Assembly (NCBI GenBank): GCA_050260775.1
Contig: JBLNCP010000039.1
Coordinates: 62,001 to 126,000, forward strand
Length of the DNA stretch: 64,000 bases
Source of the DNA: CALABS01 sp050260775
GTDB taxonomy: Bacteria; Pseudomonadota; Alphaproteobacteria; Rhodospirillales; Magnetospirillaceae
Direction of reading: 5' to 3'
Translations under genes and position numbers: made by a program
Part shown: piece by piece, positions 1 to 7,673 of the stretch
How positions within the stretch are numbered: the stretch's first letter is position 1
Layout: every line of letters begins with the position of its first letter
Notes under the pieces: generated by a model
Seen by the model: the letters and a program-made list of their open reading frames with translations, nothing else
What the model was told of the DNA's origin: nothing
Database searches by the model: none

Positions 1-179
1 GAGAAGCGCGCCTTCTCGAAGGACACCGAATAGAGGTGGTCGAGGGCGACGCCCTGACGGTCCATGCCGACCTTGAAGATCAGCCCCAGCAGCAGGATCG
101 CGGCGATCAGCAGGATCGGGGCGATGAACACCTTGATGGCGATGCGGATGTCCATCAGGCGGGCGACGAGACCATTCAT
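1..179 (-). CDS. Methyl-accepting chemotaxis-like protein, N-terminus (partial)
   Basis: The first 59 codons of a gene that runs off the left edge. The ATG complement lies at 177-179. A short basic cytoplasmic start (MNGLVARLMDIRIAIKV) is followed by one strong membrane helix at about residues 17-38, then a hydrophilic stretch (VGMDRQGVALDHLY) that would begin a periplasmic four-helix sensor domain. This layout is typical of chemoreceptors and of some membrane histidine kinases; no signalling domain is inside the window, so the family call is inference. It is divergent from the ParA-like gene starting at 347, and the 167 bases between them show no clear motif. Confidence 0.6.
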   Translation of the reverse strand, partial: MNGLVARLMDIRIAIKVFIAPILLIAAILLLGLIFKVGMDRQGVALDHLYSVSFEKARF

Positions 180-346
180 GACGCTTCCTCTCGCGGCGTA
201 GGCCGTATTCTTGGTGGGGCTTTCGCCCGTGCCGAGGGGCCCGGCATCGGGTCATTGCCCGAGGCGTGTGACAATGCCACTTGTGCGTAAGTCGTCAAGC
301 TGCTTTTGGGTAGCTGACCCACTCCCCCATTGGTATCCTGCCCGCC

Positions 347-1411
347 ATGGCGAGCAGGCGCGTTCCCGGTCCGCCGGTGGTGGCGGTGTTCAACCACAAA
401 GGCGGCGTCGCCAAGACGACGAGCGCCTGCAACCTGGCGGTTTGCCTGGGCGCCTACGGCCTGCGCGTGCTCCTGATCGACCTCGACGCCCAGGGCAACG
501 CCACCGGCAGCTTCGGCATCCTGCCGCTCCCACCCGCCGGGGCCTATGACCTCATCACCGGCCGCGCCGGCCTCGACGAGGTGATGCTGCCGACCCCCTT
601 CCCGAACCTGCGGCTGCTGCCGGCGACGGTGGCGTTGCGCACCGCCGACCTGGAACTTGCCGCCCACGAGCGCGGCCATGCACAGCTGCGCGACAATCTC
701 GACGGTCGGCAACTGGCGGAGCATGCCGATATCTGCATCATCGACTGCCCGCCGGCCCTGGGCACGATCACCGCCAACGCCCTGAGCGCCGCGGCCGCGG
801 TCCTGATCCCCGCCAAGCCCGATCCCTTCGCCCATGAGGGCCTGGTCAACACCTGGTACGAGATCAAGCGCCTGCGCGAGCGCGACAACGCGGATCTGGC
901 GGTGGCCGGCATCCTTCTGACCATGGGCGGGACGGATCCGGCGAGCGAGGACGTGGCGCGCACCATCCGCGCCGAGTTCGGCGACCAGGTCTACGCGATG
1001 GAGATCCCCCATGACCCCAAGGTGGCCGAGGCCGCGCAACTGGCGGTACCGGTCGCGGTCCTCGATCCCGACGGCGCGGCGGGGAGCGGCTACATGACGG
1101 CGACGGGGGAAGTGCTGCGCCGGCTGACGGCGCGGGGGATCTCGCTGCCGGCCACCGTAGGCCGCGGGGAGGCCCTCAACACTTTGAGGGACTGGCGCGC
1201 CGCCCAGCCCCGGCTGCGCCATCTGGGACAGGGCGGCAGCGGCTGGACGGCCGTTGCCAAGGCCAATGCGCCGGTGGCGCAGGACTCGGCGGCGCACGAC
1301 TGGCGTCCGCCCGAGCCGGCGGAGACGGAACCCGGCCATACGCGCCTGATCGCCGCCGGCGCCTTCGTAGCGGGCCTGCTCGTGGGATTGGCGTCGCGGC
1401 TGGTCTTCTAA
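347..1411 (+). CDS. ParA/MinD-type ATPase with C-terminal membrane helix
   Basis: A 354-residue P-loop ATPase of the ParA/Soj family. The deviant Walker A (KGGVAKTT) is at about residues 18-25, the A' box (LLIDLDAQGN) at about 42-51, and the Walker B region (CIIDCPPALG) near 128. ParA proteins position DNA or protein cargo in the cell by ATP-driven cycling on a surface. The C-terminus is unusual: after a linker, about 20 hydrophobic residues (IAAGAFVAGLLVGLASRLVF) end the protein and look like a tail anchor. No parB is adjacent. It converges with the small gene at 1408-1785 (4-base overlap) and resembles the ParA-like gene at 1839-2912. Cargo unknown. Confidence 0.85.
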   Translation: MASRRVPGPPVVAVFNHKGGVAKTTSACNLAVCLGAYGLRVLLIDLDAQGNATGSFGILPLPPAGAYDLITGRAGLDEVMLPTPFPNLRLLPATVALRTADLELAAHERGHAQLRDNLDGRQLAEHADICIIDCPPALGTITANALSAAAAVLIPAKPDPFAHEGLVNTWYEIKRLRERDNADLAVAGILLTMGGTDPASEDVARTIRAEFGDQVYAMEIPHDPKVAEAAQLAVPVAVLDPDGAAGSGYMTATGEVLRRLTARGISLPATVGRGEALNTLRDWRAAQPRLRHLGQGGSGWTAVAKANAPVAQDSAAHDWRPPEPAETEPGHTRLIAAGAFVAGLLVGLASRLVF

Positions 1412-1785
1412 TCCTGGGACAGCTCGATCTTCTTGGCGTGATTGAGCAGCTCGTTCTTCACGGCGGCGATCGTCTGCTCGGGCTGGTCTTCCAGGTCGAT
1501 CAGCGAATCGCGGGCGTGCTTGCTGACTCGGATCAGCTCGTCGAGCTTGAGATGGATCGCCTGCGTATCCCGGTTCTGGGTGTTCTGGATCAGGAACACC
1601 ATCAGAAACGTGACGATGGTGGTGCCGGTGTTGATGACCAACTGCCACGTATCCGAGAAACCGAAGATCGGACCGGTCACCGCCCAGACCACGATCACCA
1701 ACAGGGCCAAGCCAAAGGCGGCCGGCCGGCCGGTTTGACAGGCCACGGCTTTGGAAAGGGAGCCGAACAGGTTGCTTATCTTCAT
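1408..1785 (-). CDS. Low-affinity iron permease family small membrane protein
   Basis: 125 residues. Two membrane helices lie at about residues 22-42 and 50-68 (WQLVINTGTTIVTFLMVFLI), followed by the family hallmark IQNTQNRDTQAIHLKLDELI and a charged helical C-terminal tail. This matches the bacterial low-affinity iron permease family (PF04120), whose members are mostly small two-helix proteins of unproven transport function; iron transport here should not be assumed. It sits between two ParA-like genes and converges with the first of them. Confidence 0.75.
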   Translation of the reverse strand: MKISNLFGSLSKAVACQTGRPAAFGLALLVIVVWAVTGPIFGFSDTWQLVINTGTTIVTFLMVFLIQNTQNRDTQAIHLKLDELIRVSKHARDSLIDLEDQPEQTIAAVKNELLNHAKKIELSQD

Positions 1786-1838
1786 GCCTGCTAGAACACC
1801 CCTCCCCTCCTTGGAGTTCCCGTCAGGTTAGGGGCAGG

Positions 1839-2912
1839 TCAAGTGGGACCCGGCCACGACCTCCAGGCGGCGCCCGCGGCAAAGCCCACAACCGCTCCCA
1901 GCAGGAACAGCAGCGCCGCGACCCCAACCCGCCAGCCGAAGCCGGCCGGCATCACGGCGGGCGCCGTCTGCGGCACCCAGCCGGCTTCCGGCTCCTCGCC
2001 GTGCTCGTCGGCCCAGGGAGGATCGTAGGAGTCCTCCAGCCGATGCCAGGCCCGGAGCGCCGCCCCTGCCGTCGCGGCATCCCCCGCCGGGTCCGTCCCA
2101 CGGGCCGCGCGAGTGCGGGCGACCACCGTCCGCGCCACGTCGAGATAGGCCTTGGCCGCCGGGCTGTCGGGCGCGTGGACGACGACGGGAAGGTCGCGCG
2201 ACGACGCCTCGACCACCGCCGGATCGTAGGGGATTTCCGTGGCCAGCACCCGGGCGCCGAATTCGGCGCGGATGGTCGCGGCCATGGCTTGGTGCAGGCC
2301 GTCGCTCGCGGTCATGGTGAGCAGGATGCCGGCCACGTCGAGGCGGTGATTGAGATTGGCCCGCACCCGCTGGATCTGCCGCCACGCCTTGGCCAACCCG
2401 TCCCGCGACATCGGTTCGGGCGAGGCCGGCATCAGTGCCAGATCGCCCGCCACCAGGGCGTTGACCGTGGGCAGGCCGAGGGCCGGCGGACAATCGATGA
2501 CCACGTAATCGGCGACCCCCCGGGCGGCGTCGATGGCACGGTCGAGGCATCGCTGGGGATCCGACACGCTCGCCAGCTGGAACTCGGCGGCGGTCAGCTC
2601 CTCGGTGGCGCCGCAGACCGACAGGCGGTCGAAATCGGTGGGCCGCAGCACCTCGGCCAGCGAGGCGGTGCCGAAGAACAAATCGTGCGCGCCCCGCGTC
2701 AGCGGCCCGGTGATGCCGAGATTGGCGGTGGCATTGCCCTGGCTGTCGAGATCGATCAGCGCCACCCGGTGACCCAGCGCCGCCAGGCAGGCGGCAAGAT
2801 TGACGCTGGTCGTCGTCTTGCCGATCCCACCCTTTTGATTGAAGATGACGACGACCTCGGGGCGGCCTTGGTGTCCCGAATGGGTTGTCGGTTCGTCTTC
2901 GGTCGGAGCCAT
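1839..2912 (-). CDS. ParA/MinD-type ATPase with C-terminal membrane helix (paralogue)
   Basis: 357 residues. An N-terminal hydrophilic extension is followed by Walker A KGGIGKTT at about residues 27-34, A' box LIDLDSQGN, and Walker B VVIDCPPALG. The last 30 residues include a hydrophobic helix (VAALLFLLGAVVGFAAGA) and a short basic tail, the same architecture as the ParA-like protein at 347-1411. The shared stretches (VAGILLTM, TIRAEFG, EIPxDP) mark the two as paralogues, although the Walker A differs at one residue. No ParB partner or parS-like repeat was noticed nearby. Reads away from the MarR gene; its own promoter would lie in 2913-3080. Confidence 0.85.
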   Translation of the reverse strand: MAPTEDEPTTHSGHQGRPEVVVIFNQKGGIGKTTTSVNLAACLAALGHRVALIDLDSQGNATANLGITGPLTRGAHDLFFGTASLAEVLRPTDFDRLSVCGATEELTAAEFQLASVSDPQRCLDRAIDAARGVADYVVIDCPPALGLPTVNALVAGDLALMPASPEPMSRDGLAKAWRQIQRVRANLNHRLDVAGILLTMTASDGLHQAMAATIRAEFGARVLATEIPYDPAVVEASSRDLPVVVHAPDSPAAKAYLDVARTVVARTRAARGTDPAGDAATAGAALRAWHRLEDSYDPPWADEHGEEPEAGWVPQTAPAVMPAGFGWRVGVAALLFLLGAVVGFAAGAAWRSWPGPT

Positions 2913-3080
2913 GCGGCCTTGTCCTTGTAGGAACCTGAAGGTCGAGAATGAACGATATTGGGGCCGGCCGGGCTGGGAAGTTTAAACCTTTCCCCCAGCG
3001 TTGGCGAGGCTTTCACAGGCCATTGACTTTCCGTTACATTCCTGTTGTCGTCCACCTTGCGTCGGCATAGGAACTTGACC

Positions 3081-3542
3081 ATGAGCCAGCCCTACTTCGA
3101 AATCATTCGCCTGATCGAGCGTCTGCACCGTCATTTCCTCGACGTCCTGCGCACCGAGTTGCGCCGCCTGGGCATCGAGGACATCAACGCGGTTCAGGCT
3201 CTTCTGCTCTACAACATCGGCGAAAACGAAGTGGTGATCCGCGACCTCAAGGACCGCGGCTATTACCAGGGCTCCAACGTTTCCTACAACATCAAGGCGC
3301 TGACCGAGTGCGGCTACCTGACGCAGGAGCGCTCGCCCCACGACCGCCGCTCCGTCCGCCTCAAGCTGACCGACAAGGGCCTCGACCTGTGCAACGCCGT
3401 CCGCAAGCTGCAGGATGACCTGTCGCGGTCCATGGGCACCGACGCGGCCGCCGAGCAGTCCCTCGCATCGACCGCCGAGACCCTGCTGCGGCTCGAGCGC
3501 ACCTGGACCGATTTCATCCATTACGGCCGCCCGCGGGGCTGA
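3081..3542 (+). CDS. MarR-family winged-helix regulator (LdtR-like)
   Basis: 153 residues from the ATG at 3081; an in-frame upstream start at 3045 would add a poorly conserved leader. A central winged helix (ALLLYNIGENEVVIRDL, then the recognition region SNVSYNIKALTECGYL) ends with the MarR wing signature SPHDRRSVRLKLTDKG. The sequence resembles the alphaproteobacterial LdtR-type subgroup. MarR proteins bind palindromes as dimers and usually repress neighbouring genes; no operator could be defined. It converges with the Crp/Fnr gene ending at 3601. Confidence 0.85.
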   Translation: MSQPYFEIIRLIERLHRHFLDVLRTELRRLGIEDINAVQALLLYNIGENEVVIRDLKDRGYYQGSNVSYNIKALTECGYLTQERSPHDRRSVRLKLTDKGLDLCNAVRKLQDDLSRSMGTDAAAEQSLASTAETLLRLERTWTDFIHYGRPRG

Positions 3543-3600
3543 GCCCCGCCCGTGGCTAGCACCGCTCGGGGCCTAACGCGGCCCGCCCGGGCCTAAAGGG

Positions 3601-4452
3601 TCAGGACGCCTCGGCTTCCAGTTCGGCGGCGGGCTCGGCCAGCTGGTCGGGGTCGCGGATGCCGTTCGGCCGCTCCCAATCGCGGCCGCTCTTGGCCTTG
3701 GCCATCTGCTGCAGCTTCGGCCATTCCAGGAACACGATGCTGCCGCCGCGCCGGCGCAGGATGCCGTCGCGTGCCAGCTCGCCGATGGTGCGCGCCACCA
3801 CCTCCTTGTCGACGCTGGCCCATCCCGAGATCTCGGCGTGGCTGGGGGCGAAGGGGATGATCCAGGCGCCGGGCACCCGGGTGTCCGGTTCGGCGATGCG
3901 GATCAGCTCGACCATCACCCGTTGCGCCGGATCGAGCGACGACATGTTGGTCAGGCGCACGTCCATGGAGCGGATGATGCAGGCGAGGCGGCGGAGCATG
4001 CGCACCGCCGTCTGCGGATGACGTTCCAGCAATTGGACGAAGGACGCGCCGTCGATCGACGCGACCAGGGCATCCTCGGTCGCCATGGCGCGGGCGGAAC
4101 GCGGCAGGCCGTCGATGGCGGCCAGCTCGCCGAACACGTCGCCGCCGGTGACCTCCGCCAGGGTGACGGTATCGCCGTTGTCCAGGCACGACAGCAGACG
4201 GATGCGTCCCGAGAAGACGAAGTGGACCTCCAGAGTGTCGCTGCTCTGGTCGAAGACCATTTCTTCCGGAAGGTAGCGGCGCCAGTGGGCGGTCTGGGAA
4301 AAATCGTCGGCCACCGACGGCGGCAGCCCGTCGAACAGCTTGAAGTTCCGCAGGGAATGGCTTTCCGACAGGGCCCCTTCGCCGCCGGGAGCCGGCAGTT
4401 CACGTCCGTCGCTGTTCATCGTTCTCGCATCCGTGCGCACATCACCGGCCAC
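3601..4452 (-). CDS. Crp/Fnr-family regulator at the end of the pseudopilin operon
   Basis: 283 residues. A cyclic-nucleotide-binding beta-roll at about residues 40-155 (GGDVFGELAAIDGLPRSARA) is followed by the dimer helix and a C-terminal winged helix (HAEISGWASVDKEVVARTI). No N-terminal cysteine cluster is present, so it is not an iron-sulfur FNR. The chosen start is GTG at 4452, one base after the preceding tadE-like stop and preceded by GAGG; an ATG at 4419 is possible. The 1-base spacing places it as the last cistron of the cpaC-N/tadG/tadE/tadE operon, suggesting it regulates pilus genes or is co-produced with them. Effector unknown. Confidence 0.85.
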   Translation of the reverse strand: MAGDVRTDARTMNSDGRELPAPGGEGALSESHSLRNFKLFDGLPPSVADDFSQTAHWRRYLPEEMVFDQSSDTLEVHFVFSGRIRLLSCLDNGDTVTLAEVTGGDVFGELAAIDGLPRSARAMATEDALVASIDGASFVQLLERHPQTAVRMLRRLACIIRSMDVRLTNMSSLDPAQRVMVELIRIAEPDTRVPGAWIIPFAPSHAEISGWASVDKEVVARTIGELARDGILRRRGGSIVFLEWPKLQQMAKAKSGRDWERPNGIRDPDQLAEPAAELEAEAS

Positions 4453-4453
4453 T

Positions 4454-4828
4454 TTACCTCGGAAACCGAGCTGTGAGCGAGAACGTCGCGAGGTTGCTGG
4501 GAAGAAAGTCGCCGAAAAACAGATTCATCGTTCCATCCACCGTGACGGTAAGCGCGGTCACCGTTTCGGTCACCGTCACTTCGTGCGCGTTGAGGCCGGA
4601 GACCTGGGCCAATTGCGTTTCCACCGAGGTCTCGATCGCGGTGGTCGACTGGGCCTTGACCACGCCGCTCCGCGCCGCCTCGTCGATGATGTCGCGGATC
4701 ATGTGCTCGGCCAGCAGGACTCGGCTGTATTCGAAGATGCCGGCGATCATCAGCAGGATGACCGGCAGGATCAGCGCCGCCTCGATGGCCGCGACGCCGC
4801 GCTGGTCGGAGCGGAAGGTGCGGGTCAT
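4454..4828 (-). CDS. tadE: TadE-like pseudopilin
   Basis: 124 residues. The short basic leader MTRTFRSDQRG is followed directly by the TadE motif VAAIEAALILPVILLM, a prepilin-like helix with Glu at the expected position. Cleavage after the Gly by the CpaA-type peptidase is expected for the family. The rest is a small periplasmic domain rich in Thr/Val. The start overlaps the stop of the second TadE-like gene by four bases (4825-4828), indicating translational coupling. TadE pseudopilins are needed for Flp pilus assembly. Confidence 0.85.
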   Translation of the reverse strand: MTRTFRSDQRGVAAIEAALILPVILLMIAGIFEYSRVLLAEHMIRDIIDEAARSGVVKAQSTTAIETSVETQLAQVSGLNAHEVTVTETVTALTVTVDGTMNLFFGDFLPSNLATFSLTARFPR

Positions 4829-5241
4829 TGGATCCTCGCCTGGGCAATGCCCTGCAGCGGCAGCGGATCCTCCATCGTGGGCCACGGGATCAGCAGGGTG
4901 AGGTCGCGGCTGACGGTGACCGTGGCGATCTTGCGCACGCCCCCAGCCACGCAGGTGCCGTTGCAGGCGACCGTCGCGCCGTCCTTGCACGAGCACGACA
5001 CCGTGACCTCGACGGTCGCGTCGGGCGCCACCGCTTCCGCCGTGGTCTGGGCGGTGGTGGTCGCGTCGCTGTCGGCGATGAGGGCCTGCAGGCCGGCACG
5101 GGCCGCCGCCCGCATCGTCGAGACCTCGCGGGCCGCGATGCCGTAATCGACGAGGCCGAGGATAAGGGTGATGAACACCGGAGCCACCAGGGCGAATTCG
5201 ACGGCGATATTGCCGCGATCATCGAGACGGCGGGCGCGCAT
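4825..5241 (-). CDS. TadE-like/TadF-like pseudopilin
   Basis: 138 residues. The leader MRARRLDDRG is followed by the class IVb pseudopilin helix NIAVEFALVAPVFITLILG, with Glu five residues after the Gly. The periplasmic part carries a cysteine cluster (SCSCKDGATVACNGTC) that could form two disulfides, not seen in the neighbouring TadE. It lies between tadG-like (5-base gap) and tadE (4-base overlap). A second TadE-type minor pilin (often called TadF) is usual in complete Tad loci. Confidence 0.8.
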   Translation of the reverse strand: MRARRLDDRGNIAVEFALVAPVFITLILGLVDYGIAAREVSTMRAAARAGLQALIADSDATTTAQTTAEAVAPDATVEVTVSCSCKDGATVACNGTCVAGGVRKIATVTVSRDLTLLIPWPTMEDPLPLQGIAQARIQ

Positions 5242-5246
5242 GGCCG

Positions 5247-6431
5247 TCACTCCACCAGCTTGACGTTGTCGTACGGCCCGTGGGGCGGGAAGCCGTACAG
5301 GTCGCAGGCTCCCCCCATGTTCGAGGCGCCGGTGATGGAAATCGTCGAGGCCACCAGCCGCAGGCATCCTCCGGACGTGCCGTTGTTGCCGTTGAAGACC
5401 AGGTCCTGGTTGCGGAAATAGACGGCACCGTCCAGCTTCATGGTCGACCCGCCGTTGAACTTGACCGGATGCGTATCGGTCGAGGTGCTGAAGAACACCA
5501 TCCCCTTCAGCGCCCCGGATTGCGGCGCGGTGAGATTGACCGTCGCGCCGCCGTTGATGTTCACCGAGGCGGTGCCGGTCACCACGAAGGTGACCCCCGA
5601 CCCGGACAACTTGGCCTGCGAACTGATGTTCAGCGTGCCGCCGGTGATGTAGTAGGTGCCCGGGGACAGGTTGACGGTGCCGTTGATGTCCATCCCGTTG
5701 CAGAACCTATTGTTCGGCTGGGGGGCCGGGCTGGGATGGCCGCCGCTGTCCTTCCAGGTGCTGTTGTAGGTGCAGCCGGCCGGCGGGTTGACCGTCATGT
5801 CGCCGAACGGGTCGTCGAGCGGCGCGGTGCCCATGGCGATGTCGGCGACATTGAGCGTCCCCGAGCCGCTCTGGTCGTAATTGCCCACCGCCGCGATGTA
5901 ATCGGCCGACAGGCTGCCACCGCCATTGAGGTCGATGGCGATGTTGCTGGTGGAATCTGACATCAGCCCGCAGCCGGTGAGGTTGACCTGCCCGTTGCCG
6001 GAAATGGTGATGGCGCCCGGCGCGCTCGAGTGGGTCGCCTCGATGCAGGGATTGGGCAACCGCCCCAACATCGCCACCGACCGCATGGAAATCGCGATGG
6101 TCTGGCCGTCGAGGAACAGGGTCGACAGCAGCAGCGGCCGCTGGCGGCGCACGATCACCTCGATGGCATCATCCTGGCCCTCGTAGCTGCCGGATTGCGG
6201 GGGCGACTGCACCTCGATCTCGTCGGTGTCCTCGTCGAACCCCACGTCGGGACCGGCGTCGAGGGCGGCGGCGGCCTCGTCCTCCCCGTCCTTGCGGGCG
6301 TAGGCGGCGGCCATCACGCCGGCATCGGCGATCGCCCTCAGTTCATGCCGGTCGGCATACCAAAGCCCGCCCTCCACCGCCAGGGCGACCAAGCCGATCG
6401 CGACCGGGAGGATGAGGACGGCGAGGATCAT
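5247..6431 (-). CDS. TadG-like Flp pilus-associated protein
   Basis: 394 residues. The N-terminal hydrophobic helix (LAVLILPVAIGLVALAVEGG) and the segment ADRHELRAIADAGVMAAA match the TadG/Tad-like domain (PF13400). The remainder is rich in Asn, Gly, Ser and Thr and alternates short beta strands (INGTVNLSPGTYYITGGTL), suggesting a surface beta-solenoid. The ATG at 6431 overlaps the stop of the upstream gene (ATGA). Oddity: the usual basic leader and Gly before the helix (RRGxxA) are missing, so either the N-terminus is shortened or the protein is not processed like a pilin. Confidence 0.8.
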   Translation of the reverse strand: MILAVLILPVAIGLVALAVEGGLWYADRHELRAIADAGVMAAAYARKDGEDEAAAALDAGPDVGFDEDTDEIEVQSPPQSGSYEGQDDAIEVIVRRQRPLLLSTLFLDGQTIAISMRSVAMLGRLPNPCIEATHSSAPGAITISGNGQVNLTGCGLMSDSTSNIAIDLNGGGSLSADYIAAVGNYDQSGSGTLNVADIAMGTAPLDDPFGDMTVNPPAGCTYNSTWKDSGGHPSPAPQPNNRFCNGMDINGTVNLSPGTYYITGGTLNISSQAKLSGSGVTFVVTGTASVNINGGATVNLTAPQSGALKGMVFFSTSTDTHPVKFNGGSTMKLDGAVYFRNQDLVFNGNNGTSGGCLRLVASTISITGASNMGGACDLYGFPPHGPYDNVKLVE

Positions 6432-6817
6432 TTCGCATCCTCCTTGCGGCACAGGCCATCGGCACCACAGAACCACTTGGCGGCGGCGACACCGTTGGCG
6501 CTGGGGGAGCGAACCACCACCTCGCCGCCACCCGAGGGCGGGGCCACCGCCACGCGCGCCTTGTAGACGATCTCACGCTGGACATTGAACACGACCAGAT
6601 CGGTCTGCCCGGGCGCACGCCCGAACACCATCACCGAGGCGTCAGCGTCCACCGCCACGTCGGCGATCTTGGGGTCGCCGATGACCACGGTCCCGATCGC
6701 GCCGCCCGGCGTGACGACGCTGACCTGACCGACCGCCATGCGGAGGTCCTGGGCCAAAGAGGGGAAGGAGGCCGCAAGGGCAGTGACGGTCGCGAGGGCG
6801 AGGATGCGTGCGTTCAT
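6428..6817 (-). CDS. Secretin-N-domain-like (pilus assembly protein N-terminal) periplasmic protein
   Basis: 129 residues with a Sec signal peptide (LALATVTALAASFPSLAQ). The mature part is one domain of about 90 residues (VVIGDPKIADVAVDADASVM, VFGRAPGQTDLVVF) homologous to the N-terminal domain of CpaC-type secretins, here without BON or secretin domains. Compare CpaC in this window (VVVGDPTIADVAV, GRKAGRSNVFV). It opens the pseudopilin operon and overlaps tadG-like by four bases. SD AAGGAA lies just upstream of the ATG. Probable role: a periplasmic partner or adaptor of the Tad secretin; this is inference. Confidence 0.75.
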   Translation of the reverse strand: MNARILALATVTALAASFPSLAQDLRMAVGQVSVVTPGGAIGTVVIGDPKIADVAVDADASVMVFGRAPGQTDLVVFNVQREIVYKARVAVAPPSGGGEVVVRSPSANGVAAAKWFCGADGLCRKEDAK

Positions 6818-6835
6818 GTTTCCTTGTATCCCTTT

Positions 6836-6848
6836 CGCGTATAGTATA
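6836..6848 (-). promoter_or_regulatory. Candidate promoter of the pseudopilin operon
   Basis: Reading leftward, TATACT (6848-6843) is a good -10 hexamer, giving a predicted start near 6836 and a leader of about 19 bases with SD AAGGAA before the ATG at 6817. The -35 region falls on a TGGTAA stretch inside the shared motif noted at 6867-6875. The tadD promoter must also lie in this 73-base gap on the other strand. Confidence 0.45.
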
Positions 6849-6866
6849 GCCCCTGAATGGTGCTCT

Positions 6867-6875
6867 TACCACTTT
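6867..6875 (-). promoter_or_regulatory. Shared AAAGTGGTA motif, copy 1
   Basis: AAAGTGGTA on the coding strand of the pseudopilin operon, at the expected -35 position. The same 9-mer with similar flanks (TTyCrAAAGTGGTAr) occurs upstream of flp at 16747-16755, in the same orientation relative to its gene. Possible common operator; two sites only. Confidence 0.3.
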
Positions 6876-6890
6876 TGGAAATTGTTAAAA

Positions 6891-7673
6891 ATGCCTGGCT
6901 TTTCTTGTCGAATTTCTGCCGTTCTCGCCGTGCTTGCCCTAGCCGGATGCGCCGGCCTGCAGAATAGCGACGAAACGCCTAATAATTCGCTGGGCTCGGT
7001 CCTGCCTTCGGCCAACGCCCAGGCCGCCGACGCCGAGCGGCGCGGCGACTGGGATGCGGCGGCCCGGGACTGGCGTGCCGCCCTCGACCGCCAGCCCGAC
7101 GACCGGACGATCATGCTGTCACTGGCGCGCGCGCTTCGGCTGTCCGGCAATTGCGGCCAGTCCATGACGGTGGTCGGCCGCATGCTGACCAAAGCCACCA
7201 ATGATGCCGAGGCCTTGGTGGAGAGCGCCAAGTGCCACCTGGTCTCCGGCCGCCCCGAGGCCGCCGAGACCCAACTGGTGTCGGCGATCGAGCTGGCACC
7301 GGATTCGTGGGAGGCGGAAACCACCCTCGGAGTCGTCTACGACAGCCTTGGCCGCTTCGCCGAGGCGCAGGCCCACCACGACCGCGCCCTCGCCCTGGCG
7401 CCCGACAAGTCGGCCGTCATCTCCAACAAGGCTCTGTCGCTGTCTTTGGGCGGACGCCTCGACGAGGCGGTCGCCCTCATGCGGCGGGCCGCCGCCCAGC
7501 CGGACGCCCCTGCCCGCGTGCGCATGAACCTGGCGATGCTGGAGGCCATGGCCGGCAACGGCGACCGCGCCTCGACCATCGCCGCCCAGGAGACCATCGA
7601 CGCCAAGACGGAAAAGCTGGGCGTGCTCAAGCGGGTCGCCGACGGGGCCAAGGGCCGGAACCCGGTGCGATGA
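6891..7673 (+). CDS. tadD: TadD-like TPR lipoprotein
   Basis: 260 residues from the ATG at 6891. A lipoprotein signal peptide ends in the lipobox LAGC (AVLALAGCAGL), so the protein is expected to be membrane-anchored. Then come several tetratricopeptide repeats (GDWDAAARDWRAALDRQPDD, SWEAETTLGVVYDSLGRFAE, SAVISNKALSLSLGGRLDEA). TadD proteins are TPR lipoproteins thought to help place the Tad secretin. The stop overlaps the start of the transglycosylase gene (ATGA). It is divergent from the pseudopilin operon and convergent with tadC. Confidence 0.85.
   Translation: MPGFSCRISAVLAVLALAGCAGLQNSDETPNNSLGSVLPSANAQAADAERRGDWDAAARDWRAALDRQPDDRTIMLSLARALRLSGNCGQSMTVVGRMLTKATNDAEALVESAKCHLVSGRPEAAETQLVSAIELAPDSWEAETTLGVVYDSLGRFAEAQAHHDRALALAPDKSAVISNKALSLSLGGRLDEAVALMRRAAAQPDAPARVRMNLAMLEAMAGNGDRASTIAAQETIDAKTEKLGVLKRVADGAKGRNPVR

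Noticed and set aside
1408..1785. Assigning iron uptake to the small permease-family protein
   Set aside because: The family name comes from a distant fungal transporter. The two-helix bacterial form has no proven transport role, and no iron-responsive operator lies upstream.
2756..2800. TTGACGCTGGTCGT as another Dnr-type box
   Set aside because: The right half-site has a mismatch and the sequence lies inside the Walker A coding region of the second ParA-like gene.
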